A DNA stretch of 64,000 bases. It comes from Streptococcus sanguinis. GTDB lineage: Bacteria; Bacillota; Bacilli; Lactobacillales; Streptococcaceae. The translations under genes were made by a program, and so were the position numbers. The stretch is taken from NCBI RefSeq assembly GCF_019929225.1, contig NZ_JAHZPA010000006.1:1084-65083 (forward strand), in the 5' to 3' direction. Below are positions 54,127-63,331 of this stretch, one piece after another (positions within the stretch are counted from its first letter, which is position 1; each line of letters opens with the position of its first letter). The notes under the pieces are model-generated. The model worked only from the letters and a program-made list of their open reading frames with translations, made no database searches and was not told the DNA's origin.

Positions 54127-56325
54127 TTAATTTCCTTCGTACTTAATAGTCGAGCCATTCATATGCTTGACCCGAGCTGATATTTCCTTGTGACGGCCAT
54201 TGACCATTGGGCGGGCTTGCGGATTTCCTAAGTAGCCGCAGGTCCGCTTGACCACATCGACCGTCTTGGGATCGCTGTTGCCACAGTTTGGACAGGTGAA
54301 GCCCCGCTCGGTCGGCGTGAAATCTCCCTCAAAGTTACACTTGTAACAGCGATCAATCGGCGTATTTGTACCTAAGTAACCAACTCGGTCATAGGCATAG
54401 TCCCAGACAGCTTCCAGTGCCTTCGGATTTTGCTGCAGCACAGGATATTCACAGTAGTGGATAAAGCCGCCTGAAGCACCCACTTCAGGATAAATCTTCT
54501 CAAAGTCCAGCTTTTCAAAAGGCGTTGGATTCTTACGCACATCGTAGTGGAAGGAGTTAGTATAGTATTCCTTGTCGGTAATATCTGGAACAACGCCAAA
54601 CTTCTCTGTATCCAAACGGCAGAAGCGGTCGGTCAGACTTTCAGATGGCGTCGAGTAGACAGAGAAATGATAGTCATACTGATCTGACCACTCTTGTACC
54701 CTACGCTTCATATCTTTGACAATAGCAATCGTAAAGTCCTTGGCTTCTGGATTGGTCTCCCAGTCGCCGCCGTAAAAGACTGCTGCCACTTCATACAGAC
54801 CGATATAACCTAGGGAAACCGTTGCACGACGGTGAGTAAAGAGCTGGTCTACCTGATCATACTTGCCCAAGCGTTGGCCAAAAGCCCCATACTGATAAAG
54901 AATCGGTGCATTGGCTGGACTGGCTTCCTTAGTCCGCTCCACTCGGTAAACCAAAGCATCCTCAGCGATATTCATCCGCTCGTTAAAGAGTTCCCAGAAT
55001 TTATCTAAATCCCCCTCGGATTCAAGCGCAATCCGCGGCAGATTGACAGTAACGACACCTAGATTCATACGGCCGGAGTTGACTTCCTGACCATTTTCAT
55101 CCTTCCAGCCTTGCAGGAAAGAACGGCAGCCCATCGGTACCTTGAACGATCCAGTCAAGTCGATAATCTTGTCATAGGAAAGCACATCTGGATACATGCG
55201 CTTAGTGGCACACTCCAGAGCCAGTTCTTTGATGTCGTAGTTAGGCGTTCCCGGCTCAAGATTGAGCCCACGCTTAAGGGTGAAAATCAGCTTAGGGAAA
55301 ATTGCTGTGCGGTGCTCGCTTCCCAGTCCCTTGATACGGATATTGAGAATGGCCTTCTGAATTTCCCGCTCAAAACGATTGGTCCCAAGACCAAAGCCCA
55401 GCGAGGTAAAAGGAGTTTGACCGTTAGAGGTAAAGAGAGTATTAATCTCATACTCCAGTGACTGCATGGCATCGTAGATGTCCTTCTTGGTCTTCGCCCA
55501 GGCGTACTCTTCCTGCTTATCCAGCAAAACCCATTGCTCCGCATCCTTGAGATGCTTTTGATAATTAAGTTCAGCATAAGGCGCCAAAACTTCATCAATG
55601 CGGTCCGCAGAGCAACCTCCGTACTGACTAGAAGCTACATTGGCAATGATTTGCGAGATTTGCGCTGTCGCAGTCTGGATAGACTTGGGACTCTCTACTT
55701 CTGCATTCCCAATCTTGAAGCCATTTTTCAGCATGCCGTCAAAGTCAATCAGACAGCAGTTAGTCATCGGTGTATAAGGGCTGTAGTCCAAATCATGGTA
55801 GTGGATGTCCCCCTTCTGGTGGGCGTTGGCCACATGAGGCGGCAACATCTTAAGCCCAATGGATTTGCCGACAATCCCAGCTGTCAAATCCCGTTGGGTA
55901 TTGAAAACATCACTGTCTTTATTAGCATTCTCATTGACTACCGTACGATCTTTGTTGAGAAGCTTGTCAATAGTAAAGTTGATATCAGTCGCTTTTGAGC
56001 GCTCAAAATCCCGTTGGGTGCGGTAAGTGATGTAGTTCTCCGCAATAGCGTATTCCTTGGCATTTAAAAGCTCATGCTCAACGATGTTCTGAATCTCATA
56101 GATTTTGACATACTTAGCGAAACGACTGCTGATTTCTGCCACAATGCGGTCTGTGATAGCTTCTAATTTGGCTTCCAGCATCGGATTCAGAGGACCGACT
56201 TCTTGAGCTGCCCGCACCATAGCCTTATAGATCTTTGACACATCAAAAGCCACCCTGCGGCCATCCCGCTTCTCCACATAAATCGCTGGAGCAGTTTCAA
56301 ACTTCTCTTCCCGTAAAATCATCAT
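54127..56325 (-). CDS. nrdD: Anaerobic ribonucleoside-triphosphate reductase
   Basis: 732-aa class III reductase that makes dNTPs without oxygen. An N-terminal ATP-cone (IYVEKRDGRRVAFDVSKIYKAM) controls activity. Near the C-terminus are the zinc site CYKC...CPNC and the glycyl-radical motif RTCGYLGNP. Start at the ATG 56325 because AGGAAG is five bases upstream; a GTG at 56331 is less well placed. First gene of nrdD / 46-aa / GNAT / nrdG. Confidence 0.97.
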   Translation of the reverse strand: MMILREEKFETAPAIYVEKRDGRRVAFDVSKIYKAMVRAAQEVGPLNPMLEAKLEAITDRIVAEISSRFAKYVKIYEIQNIVEHELLNAKEYAIAENYITYRTQRDFERSKATDINFTIDKLLNKDRTVVNENANKDSDVFNTQRDLTAGIVGKSIGLKMLPPHVANAHQKGDIHYHDLDYSPYTPMTNCCLIDFDGMLKNGFKIGNAEVESPKSIQTATAQISQIIANVASSQYGGCSADRIDEVLAPYAELNYQKHLKDAEQWVLLDKQEEYAWAKTKKDIYDAMQSLEYEINTLFTSNGQTPFTSLGFGLGTNRFEREIQKAILNIRIKGLGSEHRTAIFPKLIFTLKRGLNLEPGTPNYDIKELALECATKRMYPDVLSYDKIIDLTGSFKVPMGCRSFLQGWKDENGQEVNSGRMNLGVVTVNLPRIALESEGDLDKFWELFNERMNIAEDALVYRVERTKEASPANAPILYQYGAFGQRLGKYDQVDQLFTHRRATVSLGYIGLYEVAAVFYGGDWETNPEAKDFTIAIVKDMKRRVQEWSDQYDYHFSVYSTPSESLTDRFCRLDTEKFGVVPDITDKEYYTNSFHYDVRKNPTPFEKLDFEKIYPEVGASGGFIHYCEYPVLQQNPKALEAVWDYAYDRVGYLGTNTPIDRCYKCNFEGDFTPTERGFTCPNCGNSDPKTVDVVKRTCGYLGNPQARPMVNGRHKEISARVKHMNGSTIKYEGN

Positions 56326-56460
56326 GAACACTTCCTTTTCCTGCCCTTAGGACAAATCAAGTCTCTTCAGACTAGCCGCCTGCTAAGAAATTCCCAAGAA
56401 ATCTCCGACAGCGGTTTATCCAAAGAACAGTATTTTTTAAATCAGTCGATATAAGTCTCA

Positions 56461-56541
56461 TTATAGCACGTTAAAATTAAAAATCAATATGTTGTGGCAA
56501 AAAAGTTATTTTTTCTTTTTATACACAACATATTGATTTTA
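56461..56541 (-). promoter_or_regulatory. nrdD promoter with a 17-bp inverted repeat (candidate NrdR boxes)
   Basis: Minus strand TTGATT (56483-56488), 16-base spacer, TATAAT (56461-56466). The 17-base arm AAAATCAATATGTTGTG (56481-56497) overlaps the -35 and is repeated in perfect inverted form at 56525-56541, 44 bases centre to centre. Each arm resembles an NrdR box (ACACaAtATATtGTGT-like) at about 12 of 16 positions. NrdR control of nrd genes is established elsewhere; assignment here is inference. Confidence 0.5.
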
Positions 56542-58089
56542 CTACTTAAGTTGATAAAGCTTGAAATGCTTGAGCTTGAGGTCAGCTTCCTTGTAATTTT
56601 GGGAAATTAGCTGCTTCACATCTGATAGCAATTTGACATCATTGTTAACCAAAATATACTTGGGCTGGCTGTTTTCAAGTCCATTCTGAAGACCCAAACG
56701 ATTTTCAGCCGTTCCCACATACAAAGTTGGAGACAAGAGAGAGACAGCTGATAGGCGGCCGCTCTTCTGATACAGACTAGCCGAGGTATCCCAAGCATAG
56801 ATAGTATCCCCGTCCTTGGTCTTTTCCTTAATATACTGAGCCGCCTCACTTCTTTCAGCAGAGACACCGCTGGAAAAGATATACTCATTCACCAAAGGAT
56901 AACCAATCAGATAAAAAATGGCTAAGAGTGGCAGAAAGAACTGGCCTGAGAGATAAGAAGTCCACATCGTAGGGCGACGACGATTCCGACGATGACGCCC
57001 TGATTCCTGCTGCTTGCCTTTATTGAACCACAAAGCAAAAAGAATCACGGCAAAAGGCAGAGCAGGAAGCAGTTGATAGCTGCCCTGATCTGGCAGGATA
57101 AAAGCCGCAAAGACAGTAATGAAGAGCCCTAGCAAGCCGATAAAGCGCAAGACGCGCAGGCTGGTTGCCTGCCCCTTTTCTCTTGAAAAGAGATTGACAC
57201 CCAAAGCAGAAATGAAACCTAGACCGACCGTCAGCAAGCCATAATAAATCAAATTAGAAAGACTATGACTGCCAATTAAGCTGATGGAATCCCAAGCATA
57301 GGTCACCTGACTGATAGCCTGGCCAAAGGTTTGATTGGCAACAGTAAAGTAGCCGATAGGATAAAAAATCACTGAGAAGCCAAAGAGACCAGCTAAAAGC
57401 TGATAAAAGCCTCGAGCCGCACGCTTGGCTGCGATATTGTAGACCAAAAGCACTAGAGCAGTCAAAGAATAGAAGACTAGGCTGGAAACCGGATCAATCA
57501 TAAAAGCAAGAGCTCCGAAAGCTCCATATAGAATGAACTTTTCATCCTTGATTGAATCCTGCAGATAGCGGACCAAGAAAGATAGATTCCAAAAAATAAA
57601 GGGCAGAACAAAAATACTAGAGTAAAGACCGCCAAATCCAAGGGCAAAGACTAGCAGGTAAAAGAGCAGCAGCAGGCTGCGCGATAGATTCTGTTTAGGC
57701 TGTAAGAGCACCAAGGTCTCGTGCAGGAAAAGTCCAGCCAGCCACAGAGCCAGCGTCTGAAAGATCATCCACAAAAGCTGTCCAAAAGCCAGACTGCTGG
57801 ACCAAGCCATCAGATAGTAAAGCAGACCACTAGTCCCATATATTTGCGAATAAGGCACCTGCCCTTGAGTCATGGCCCAGCCGGCATAGAGGTTCTGACT
57901 TTGTAAATTCGTTGCTAGATTGGTCAAAAAAGGATTGACCACACTCAGCAAGCTGATAGCCAAACTGCATAAGAGCGTCAAAAAATAGGGCGTCGGCTCT
58001 GGCTTGGTAATTTTTTGCTCAGACCTTTCAGCCCTAGTCAGCTGCTCCTCTGAAACCTCTAAAACTTTTTCTTCCGTTGTATCATGCAT
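56542..58089 (-). CDS. Polytopic membrane protein, GT-C glycosyltransferase-like
   Basis: 515 aa with about 11-12 helices. The early outer loop YAGWAMTQGQVPYSQIYGTS has the look of the first catalytic loop of GT39/ArnT enzymes, and the C-terminal soluble part (AAQYIKEKTKDGDTIYAWDT) also fits that group. The canonical acidic pair cannot be confirmed. Start chosen at 58089 with AGGAGA nine bases upstream. It follows a Ccs4-like small gene after 38 bases and may share its competence promoter. Confidence 0.75.
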   Translation of the reverse strand: MHDTTEEKVLEVSEEQLTRAERSEQKITKPEPTPYFLTLLCSLAISLLSVVNPFLTNLATNLQSQNLYAGWAMTQGQVPYSQIYGTSGLLYYLMAWSSSLAFGQLLWMIFQTLALWLAGLFLHETLVLLQPKQNLSRSLLLLFYLLVFALGFGGLYSSIFVLPFIFWNLSFLVRYLQDSIKDEKFILYGAFGALAFMIDPVSSLVFYSLTALVLLVYNIAAKRAARGFYQLLAGLFGFSVIFYPIGYFTVANQTFGQAISQVTYAWDSISLIGSHSLSNLIYYGLLTVGLGFISALGVNLFSREKGQATSLRVLRFIGLLGLFITVFAAFILPDQGSYQLLPALPFAVILFALWFNKGKQQESGRHRRNRRRPTMWTSYLSGQFFLPLLAIFYLIGYPLVNEYIFSSGVSAERSEAAQYIKEKTKDGDTIYAWDTSASLYQKSGRLSAVSLLSPTLYVGTAENRLGLQNGLENSQPKYILVNNDVKLLSDVKQLISQNYKEADLKLKHFKLYQLK

Positions 58090-58127
58090 ATAAAATATTC
58101 TCCTTGATATCAGTCCCATCTAGTATA

Positions 58128-58271
58128 TCAAATTCCTGTCCTTCTGTCAGCTTTCTCTTGACCCTTCTTTTGGGCATTATAGCTTCTAGCAAGCTCCTCC
58201 AATTCCCGAAAACAGCGATATTCTCTCGTTTCATAAGCAAGCGGCTGACTGGAAATTTTCTCCATTGTCAT
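58128..58271 (-). CDS. Small protein resembling competence-induced Ccs4
   Basis: 47 aa starting MTMEKISSQPLAYETREYRC and ending EKADRRTGI, charged, no membrane helix. An AAAGGA stretch stands about ten bases before the ATG. A sigma-X-type box TACGAATG lies 24 bases upstream of the start. In pneumococcus the competence-induced gene ccs4 sits between cls and the nrdD region, the same place. The identification is by position, size and promoter, not by alignment. Confidence 0.6.
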   Translation of the reverse strand: MTMEKISSQPLAYETREYRCFRELEELARSYNAQKKGQEKADRRTGI

Positions 58272-58295
58272 CTTAAAAAATTCCTTTATTTTTTA

Positions 58296-58303
58296 CATTC
58301 GTA
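58296..58303 (-). promoter_or_regulatory. Competence sigma-X (cin) box
   Basis: Minus strand TACGAATG, seven of eight bases of the cin-box TACGAATA, with the T-rich stretch TTTT directly before and A-rich sequence after. Points to the Ccs4-like gene and the membrane protein behind it. Rest of the 58304-58383 gap is AT-rich with nothing else seen. Confidence 0.6.
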
Positions 58304-58383
58304 AAAACAGAGCAAAAATCTGTCCCAGTATAAAAGCAAAAATGACAAGAACACATCTCAATACGATTAGAAAAAGCACAAGC

Positions 58384-58413
58384 AAAAAATCTGAGACTTC
58401 CGCCTCAGATTTT
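58384..58413 (-). terminator. Terminator of cls
   Basis: AAAATCTGAG-gcggaagt-CTCAGATTTT on the minus strand with T6, about 35 bases after the cls stop. Confidence 0.88.
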
Positions 58414-58448
58414 CTGTATATTGCTGCAGAATTTGCCAACCTCTGGCA

Positions 58449-59984
58449 TTAGAGCATAGGGGCAAAGAGCTGCATGATTTCTTTGATAAGGCGACGATAC
58501 CAGCTGCTATCGAGATTTTCAGGAAGAATTTCCTCAGAAGCCTCAAAAATGGCTTCAAAATCTTCCTTGATAGCTGGGATACTCTCCGTATGGTACATCA
58601 GGACTGCATTTTCATAATGGTGCACCAGACTGCGGTAGTCAAAGTTAATCGTCCCTACCACAGCAAATTCATCATCAGCCACCACGTTCTTACTGTGGAT
58701 AAACCCTGGCGTGTACTCAAAGATCTTAACCCCTGCTTCCATTAGATCTGGGTAGGCTCCACGGGTAACAATCTGAATCAGCTTCTTGTCCGGAATGAAA
58801 GGAGTCACGATGCGGACATCCACTCCCCGCATAGCAGCATTCTTGATATCCTCCGTCAGGTCATAGTCAATAATCAGATAAGGCGTAGTAATGTAGACAT
58901 AGTCCGTAGCCTGACTGATAATATTTTGATAGACTGTTTTGCCAACCTGGCCCTTATAAATGGGCTTAGGCCCGCTGCCATAGGGAATGTAAAGCCCTTT
59001 GCCTTCAACAGCTTTATTTTCCAGATGGTACTTATCAAAGTCTGTGATTTCCCCGCGGTTGATGTACCAGTTCATGAGAAAGAGTCGCGTCAGAGCCTTG
59101 ACTGCCCGACCTTCCAAGCGGATACCGCCATCTTTCCAGTGACCAAAACGAACAATATGATTTATATACTCGTCGGCCAGATTGATGCCGCCAGTATAGC
59201 CAACCTGACCATCAATCACAAAAATCTTGCGGTGGTCACGGTTGTTGTAGGATACCGTCATTCGCGGAATCACCTTGTTAAACTTATAAGCCTCGATGCC
59301 CATCTTGCGCAGTTTACGCGTATAATCGCCCGGCAGAGTTGCCATGCAGCCAATATCATCATAGAGCAGCTTGACTTCAACGCCCTGGGCGGCTTTTTCG
59401 ACCAAGATATCCAGAACACTGTTCCACATCAGTCCTTCATCGATGATATAAAACTCCAGAAAAATGAATTTCTCAGCAGCCCGCAGATCAGCCAGCATAG
59501 CCTCAAACATCGCCTCACCGATGGGAAAATAGCAAGAAGCTGTACCGTCATAGACATCTGCATTATTGTCCATACTCAGCAGTGATTTGATAATACCATA
59601 GGCCGACTTATTTTCCTTTTTCAGCTGGACACGAAGATCGTAGCTGTTGTCCTCACGAAATTTCATGGAGTCCATATTTTCCAGCTGAACCATTTCTTTT
59701 TTAGACAGCCGCCGCTCGCCAAACATCAGATAGAGCAGGAAGCCAAAGACCGGCACCACAGCAATCAGGAGCCAGGTCACCTTACTCTCAGGCGGCATAT
59801 TGCGGTTGACAATTGCTAAAATGGTCCCAATATACAGGAAGACAATCATGACCACTGACAGCCAGTTGGGTGCAATTTCATTAAAATAGAAAAACGCAAC
59901 AAAGACAAAGACCAGCTCCAATAGCATAATAATAATGCTGAAACCGTATTTTGACATTAATAAGCGGAACTTCCTGAAAGTCAT
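58449..59984 (-). CDS. cls: Cardiolipin synthase
   Basis: 511 aa. Two N-terminal membrane helices (about 13-55), a PLDN-like region, then two phospholipase D motifs: HRKIFVIDGQVGYTGG (near 240) and HSKNVVADDEFAVVGT (near 420), each HxKxxxxD. It condenses two phosphatidylglycerols into cardiolipin and glycerol. Length normal. Single gene with promoter and terminator of its own. Confidence 0.95.
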   Translation of the reverse strand: MTFRKFRLLMSKYGFSIIIMLLELVFVFVAFFYFNEIAPNWLSVVMIVFLYIGTILAIVNRNMPPESKVTWLLIAVVPVFGFLLYLMFGERRLSKKEMVQLENMDSMKFREDNSYDLRVQLKKENKSAYGIIKSLLSMDNNADVYDGTASCYFPIGEAMFEAMLADLRAAEKFIFLEFYIIDEGLMWNSVLDILVEKAAQGVEVKLLYDDIGCMATLPGDYTRKLRKMGIEAYKFNKVIPRMTVSYNNRDHRKIFVIDGQVGYTGGINLADEYINHIVRFGHWKDGGIRLEGRAVKALTRLFLMNWYINRGEITDFDKYHLENKAVEGKGLYIPYGSGPKPIYKGQVGKTVYQNIISQATDYVYITTPYLIIDYDLTEDIKNAAMRGVDVRIVTPFIPDKKLIQIVTRGAYPDLMEAGVKIFEYTPGFIHSKNVVADDEFAVVGTINFDYRSLVHHYENAVLMYHTESIPAIKEDFEAIFEASEEILPENLDSSWYRRLIKEIMQLFAPML

Positions 59985-60013
59985 ACACTCTCCTATCTCA
60001 TTGCATATATTCT

Positions 60014-60042
60014 AGTATAGCAGTAAAACTGCCTTAAAACAA
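60014..60042 (-). promoter_or_regulatory. Promoter of cls
   Basis: Minus strand TTGTTT (60037-60042), 17-base spacer, extended -10 TG-C-TATACT (hexamer 60014-60019). Confidence 0.65.
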
Positions 60043-60142
60043 CGTTTATATCAATGCAAACTGTATTTCTGGCCGATGAAAATCTAAGCACAGCTTTTGA
60101 ATACTACTATCCTAAGAATTTCACTGAAAGATTAGAACCGAT

Positions 60143-60176
60143 AAAAGGAAAAGCCCTATTCAAGACAGGGCTCTTT
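60143..60176 (-). terminator. Terminator of the 159-aa lipoprotein gene
   Basis: AAGAGCCCT / AGGGCTT stem with TTCCTTTT on the minus strand, a few bases after the stop. Confidence 0.8.
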
Positions 60177-60178
60177 CA

Positions 60179-60658
60179 TCATTGTTTTGTAAAGATCAGT
60201 GTGTCATCATCATAAGGCTCTTGGGAAAGGTCCTCGATAGTCAGCTGATTGCCCTCAATGCGATAGCGCTTGACATCATCTCCAATGACCATGGTCTGGT
60301 TGGTAACATCAATCTGAACCTGTTCAATTTCCTGCTCACCATCCGCCTCGACCTTGGTCAGCTGGCCAGTAGTTCCTGAAATTTGCAAGGTTAGCTGATC
60401 GCCTTCATGACTTGTCTGATAGCTACCATCAAGCTCACCATTGGCTGCTTGCTCAGAAGAGGATGCAGAAGCAGATGAGCTGTTATTGACCGCACTAGAC
60501 GAGCTAGCTACCGACGAAGACTCTGCTGGCTTGCTGGAAGCGACTGACTGAGACTGAGAGGAAGGTGCCGTCTGGTTCTGATTAGAACCGCAAGCTGCCA
60601 AGGCCAAAATAGCCGCAGCAGTTAGACCTGAAATCATTAACTTTTTAGAAATTGCCAT
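60179..60658 (-). CDS. Lipoprotein with Ser-rich linker and small beta domain
   Basis: 159 aa. Lipobox ILALAACGSN (Cys23). Linker of Ser, Ala and Gln (about 25-70), then a compact domain (about 72-159) starting GELDGSYQTSHEGDQLTLQISG and ending TIEDLSQEPYDDDTLIFTKQ. A lipoprotein at the same place beside cls and folC is known in pneumococcus. Ligand unknown. Confidence 0.82.
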   Translation of the reverse strand: MAISKKLMISGLTAAAILALAACGSNQNQTAPSSQSQSVASSKPAESSSVASSSSAVNNSSSASASSSEQAANGELDGSYQTSHEGDQLTLQISGTTGQLTKVEADGEQEIEQVQIDVTNQTMVIGDDVKRYRIEGNQLTIEDLSQEPYDDDTLIFTKQ

Positions 60659-60684
60659 AGTATTCTCCTTTTTCTTCTGTCTTT

Positions 60685-60714
60685 ATTGTACCAAAGCAGG
60701 ACTCTTGCGGTCAA
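60685..60714 (-). promoter_or_regulatory. Promoter of the 159-aa lipoprotein gene
   Basis: Minus strand TTGACC (60709-60714), 18-base spacer, extended -10 TG-G-TACAAT (hexamer 60685-60690). The -35 lies just after the folC stop, so this promoter is embedded at the end of folC. Confidence 0.65.
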
Positions 60715-60715
60715 T

Positions 60716-61948
60716 TTATAAACTTGTCAAATAAGCTCTGACTTCTGCAATAAAATAGAGAGAGCCCGTAATGAAAAGCAGCTGATTATCGTTTTGCCTC
60801 TCCTTAAAATTCTGAATAAGCTGCCGATAATCCTCTATGTAGAAGAAGCCTTCTACTTCAGCTCGACTAAGGGAATCTCCATCAGAAAAGGAAGTAACCG
60901 TCAACTGAACATCTGGCAGAGCCTCTCGCAGATAAGCCAGCATAGCGCTATAGTCCTTACGCTTGAGAGCACCGAAAAGAAGCAGGCACTCTTTGTCATT
61001 CTGGCTTTGGATAAACTCTACTAACCTCTCCAGCGCAGGAAGATTATGGGCCCCATCTAGATAAATACCTGGACCGGCTTCTTCCAAACGCCCTGCCCAT
61101 CGAGTCTCCTGCAAGGCTGTCCGAATCTTAGCAGAATCTATTTCCCAGTCTTGCTGCTGCATGAAGAGCAGGAATGCCTGCAGGGCCAGCGCTGCATTTT
61201 CCTCCTGATAGCCCCCCTTGAGACCCAGTTCAAGATTGGATAGGGTCATAGTCGAATTGGAAAAAGACTGATTCGTCAGAGAAAAATCGCGACCATACTG
61301 ATAGAGTTCTATTCCCAGCTCCTCAGCTCGTTGCTTACAAACCAATCGCGCCTCCTCTGGCAGCGGCCCGATGACCGCTGGCCGCCCCGTCTTGAAAATC
61401 CCTGCCTTTTGCTCCGCAATCGCCGTTAAGCCCCTTCCCAGAGTTTCTTGATGGTCCAAGCCCACAGAGCTGATGACCGCAATATCTCCCGTAATGACAT
61501 TGGTCGTGTCCAAGAGTCCGCCAATCCCTACCTCAATCAAGGCCAAATCCACTTCCTGCTCCTTGAAATAGAGAAAAGCAATCAAAGCCAGAATTTCAAA
61601 ATAGGACAGCTGGTCATGGCTTTTGAGCAGTTCTTGCTCCATCTTTTGCACCTGCTGACCCAGACGGATAAAATCAGCTGAAGCAATTGGTTGGCCGTTG
61701 ATACAAATCCGATCATGAATACTACTCATGTGAGGCGAAGTAAAACTTCCTGTCTTGCGACTATGCCCCGCAAACAGCTGACGCATAAAGGCAATAGTAG
61801 AACCTTTGCCATTTGTACCAGTTACATGAATCGTTGGATAGCTCCGCTCAGGATTCCCCAAAAGAGTCACTGCCTGCTGCATCCGCCCTAGACCCGAACG
61901 AAAGTTTAGACCAATTCGGCTGTTCAGCCATTCTTCAATTTCATTCAT
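60716..61948 (-). CDS. folC: Folylpolyglutamate synthase / dihydrofolate synthase
   Basis: 410-aa Mur-ligase-type enzyme. P-loop VTGTNGKGSTIAFMRQLF near residue 42, GSFTSPHMSSIHDRI, the metal/ATP region IEVGIGGLLDTTNVI and ISSVGLDHQETLG are all intact. It adds glutamate to dihydropteroate and to folates. Start at 61948 fits family N-termini (MNEIEEWL); the frame to 61960 has no better site. Placed behind a large terminator. Confidence 0.95.
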   Translation of the reverse strand: MNEIEEWLNSRIGLNFRSGLGRMQQAVTLLGNPERSYPTIHVTGTNGKGSTIAFMRQLFAGHSRKTGSFTSPHMSSIHDRICINGQPIASADFIRLGQQVQKMEQELLKSHDQLSYFEILALIAFLYFKEQEVDLALIEVGIGGLLDTTNVITGDIAVISSVGLDHQETLGRGLTAIAEQKAGIFKTGRPAVIGPLPEEARLVCKQRAEELGIELYQYGRDFSLTNQSFSNSTMTLSNLELGLKGGYQEENAALALQAFLLFMQQQDWEIDSAKIRTALQETRWAGRLEEAGPGIYLDGAHNLPALERLVEFIQSQNDKECLLLFGALKRKDYSAMLAYLREALPDVQLTVTSFSDGDSLSRAEVEGFFYIEDYRQLIQNFKERQNDNQLLFITGSLYFIAEVRAYLTSL

Positions 61949-61958
61949 TTTCTTACCC

Positions 61959-62013
61959 AAAAAAGAGCAGCGAAGCAGAATTCAAATCTGAATTGCAACT
62001 CGCTCCTCTTTCT
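61959..62013 (-). terminator. Long hairpin terminator after the ireB-ruvX-DUF1292 operon
   Basis: Minus strand AAAGAGGAGCGA ... TCGCTGCTCTTT with an inner AATTCAG / (C)TGAATT-like pairing and T6. A stem of about 24 bp directly upstream of folC; it could end the upstream operon or act as a folC attenuator. Confidence 0.7.
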
Positions 62014-62132
62014 AATGTTTATCATAATGCACGCTGGAAAAGAGCCAAGGCTTGGCTACTTCCTTCTTCTGTCAAGTTTAGCTAGCTTTTCACCCGCACT
62101 TGTCCATTTCTAGAAATGAGACTAGGCTAGTC

Positions 62133-62444
62133 TTACTCCTCCATAAAGCTATTGAAGACTTCTTCAATCATATCCCATTCAGCATCTGAGTCTTCTGGGA
62201 TTGGCTGCAAGTCACCTTCTGTGCCATCTTCATTTTCGGTAAAGGAATAAGCTTGAATCTCTACTTCACCATTCTCATCTTCTTCCGCATTAGCCGGAAT
62301 CAAAAGAACATAATTCTTGCCAAACTCTTCCTTACCATCAATGGTCAAAAGAATTTCAAATAAAGTTTCGTTCCCTTGCTCGTCAACCAAGGTGATTAAT
62401 TCACGCTCTTCATGCTCGTGGTCATGGTTATGATCATGTGTCAT
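62133..62444 (-). CDS. DUF1292 family protein
   Basis: 103 aa, very acidic. His-rich start [20 protein letters not shown] and the core [18 protein letters not shown] of DUF1292 (YrzB). Follows ruvX by 24 bases, the usual operon ireB-ruvX-DUF1292. Function unknown; the His/Asp repeat could bind metal. Confidence 0.92.
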   Translation of the reverse strand: MTHDHNHDHEHEERELITLVDEQGNETLFEILLTIDGKEEFGKNYVLLIPANAEEDENGEVEIQAYSFTENEDGTEGDLQPIPEDSDAEWDMIEEVFNSFMEE

Positions 62445-62468
62445 ACTAGTGTCTCCTTCATTTCTTTT

Positions 62469-62888
62469 CTAAAAATTTCGATCCAGATAATTCTGCAAAA
62501 TCAGCTGCGCGGCTAGCTTATCAATAACTTTCTTGCGCTTGCTGCGGCTAATGTCCGCCTGCTCCACCAGCATGCGCTCAGCAGCCACCGTCGTCAGACG
62601 CTCATCCTGATAGTCAACCGGCAGACCAAACAGCTCAGCAACCCGCTGGCCATAAGCCTGACTAGCCTCTACTCGAGGTCCGCTGGTATTGTTCATATTC
62701 TTAGGCAGGCCAATAACAAACTTATCAACCTTATACTCTTTCACCAGCTCGCCCAAGCGCTCTAGGCCAAATTCGCCCTTATCTTCATGAATCGGAATAA
62801 TCTCCAGTCCTTGAGCCGTAAAACCAAGAGGATCACTAATAGCAACCCCAACCGTTTTCGAGCCCACATCTAATCCCATAATTCTCAT
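62469..62888 (-). CDS. ruvX: Putative pre-16S rRNA nuclease / Holliday-junction resolvase-like YqgF
   Basis: 139-aa RNase H-fold protein. [20 protein letters not shown] holds the first catalytic Asp, [16 protein letters not shown] and [13 protein letters not shown] the others. The family trims the 5' end of 16S rRNA in E. coli and was first proposed as a resolvase. Its ATG overlaps the ireB stop by one base. Confidence 0.93.
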   Translation of the reverse strand: MRIMGLDVGSKTVGVAISDPLGFTAQGLEIIPIHEDKGEFGLERLGELVKEYKVDKFVIGLPKNMNNTSGPRVEASQAYGQRVAELFGLPVDYQDERLTTVAAERMLVEQADISRSKRKKVIDKLAAQLILQNYLDRNF

Positions 62889-63154
62889 TAGAGATCGACG
62901 CCTTGTCCTTTCAAATAATAACGAACCAACTCCTCAACAATCTCATCGCGCTCATATTTGCGGATTTGATTGCGGGCGTTGTTATAGCGAGGTACGTACG
63001 CAGGATCACCACTGAGTACGTATCCCACGATTTGATTGATTGGATTGTATCCTTTTTCATTGAGCGACTTGTAGACATCGGTCAAAGTCTCGCTAATTTC
63101 CTTTTTATTTGAATCATCGAGATTAAAACGTACTGTTTCATCTGTAAATCCCAC
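62888..63154 (-). CDS. ireB: IreB-family regulatory phosphoprotein
   Basis: 88 aa from a GTG start with AGAGGG upstream. Begins [20 protein letters not shown]; the Thr-containing N-terminus is where IreB of Enterococcus is phosphorylated by IreK. Core [26 protein letters not shown] is the family signature. In enterococci it tunes cephalosporin resistance. First gene of the operon. Confidence 0.93.
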   Translation of the reverse strand: MGFTDETVRFNLDDSNKKEISETLTDVYKSLNEKGYNPINQIVGYVLSGDPAYVPRYNNARNQIRKYERDEIVEELVRYYLKGQGVDL

Positions 63155-63184
63155 AATTACACCCTCTTTCTTTAGAATATCCCT

Positions 63185-63213
63185 ATTATAGCATAATTAT
63201 AGGCTTTTCACAA
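63185..63213 (-). promoter_or_regulatory. Promoter of the ireB operon
   Basis: Minus strand TTGTGA (63208-63213), 17-base spacer, extended -10 TG-C-TATAAT (hexamer 63185-63190). Confidence 0.75.
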
Positions 63214-63289
63214 ATTTAATTCACCCGAATTTTCCTAATTTTTCAATAAGCTTTAGCTAATATTTATCCGAAGTCTGGCTCTAAAATCC

Positions 63290-63323
63290 AGCAAAAATCC
63301 AGCTCTCTTCAGAGAACTGGATG
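63290..63323 (-). terminator. Terminator of the DUF1307 lipoprotein gene
   Basis: ATCCAGTTCTCT-ga-AGAGAGCTGGAT, a 12-bp stem, followed by T5 on the minus strand. Confidence 0.88.
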
Positions 63324-63331
63324 GAAACTTC

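Noticed and set aside
58077..58304. Plus-strand frame of 75 codons
   Set aside because: Antisense to the Ccs4-like frame, which has a ribosome-binding stretch and a competence box.
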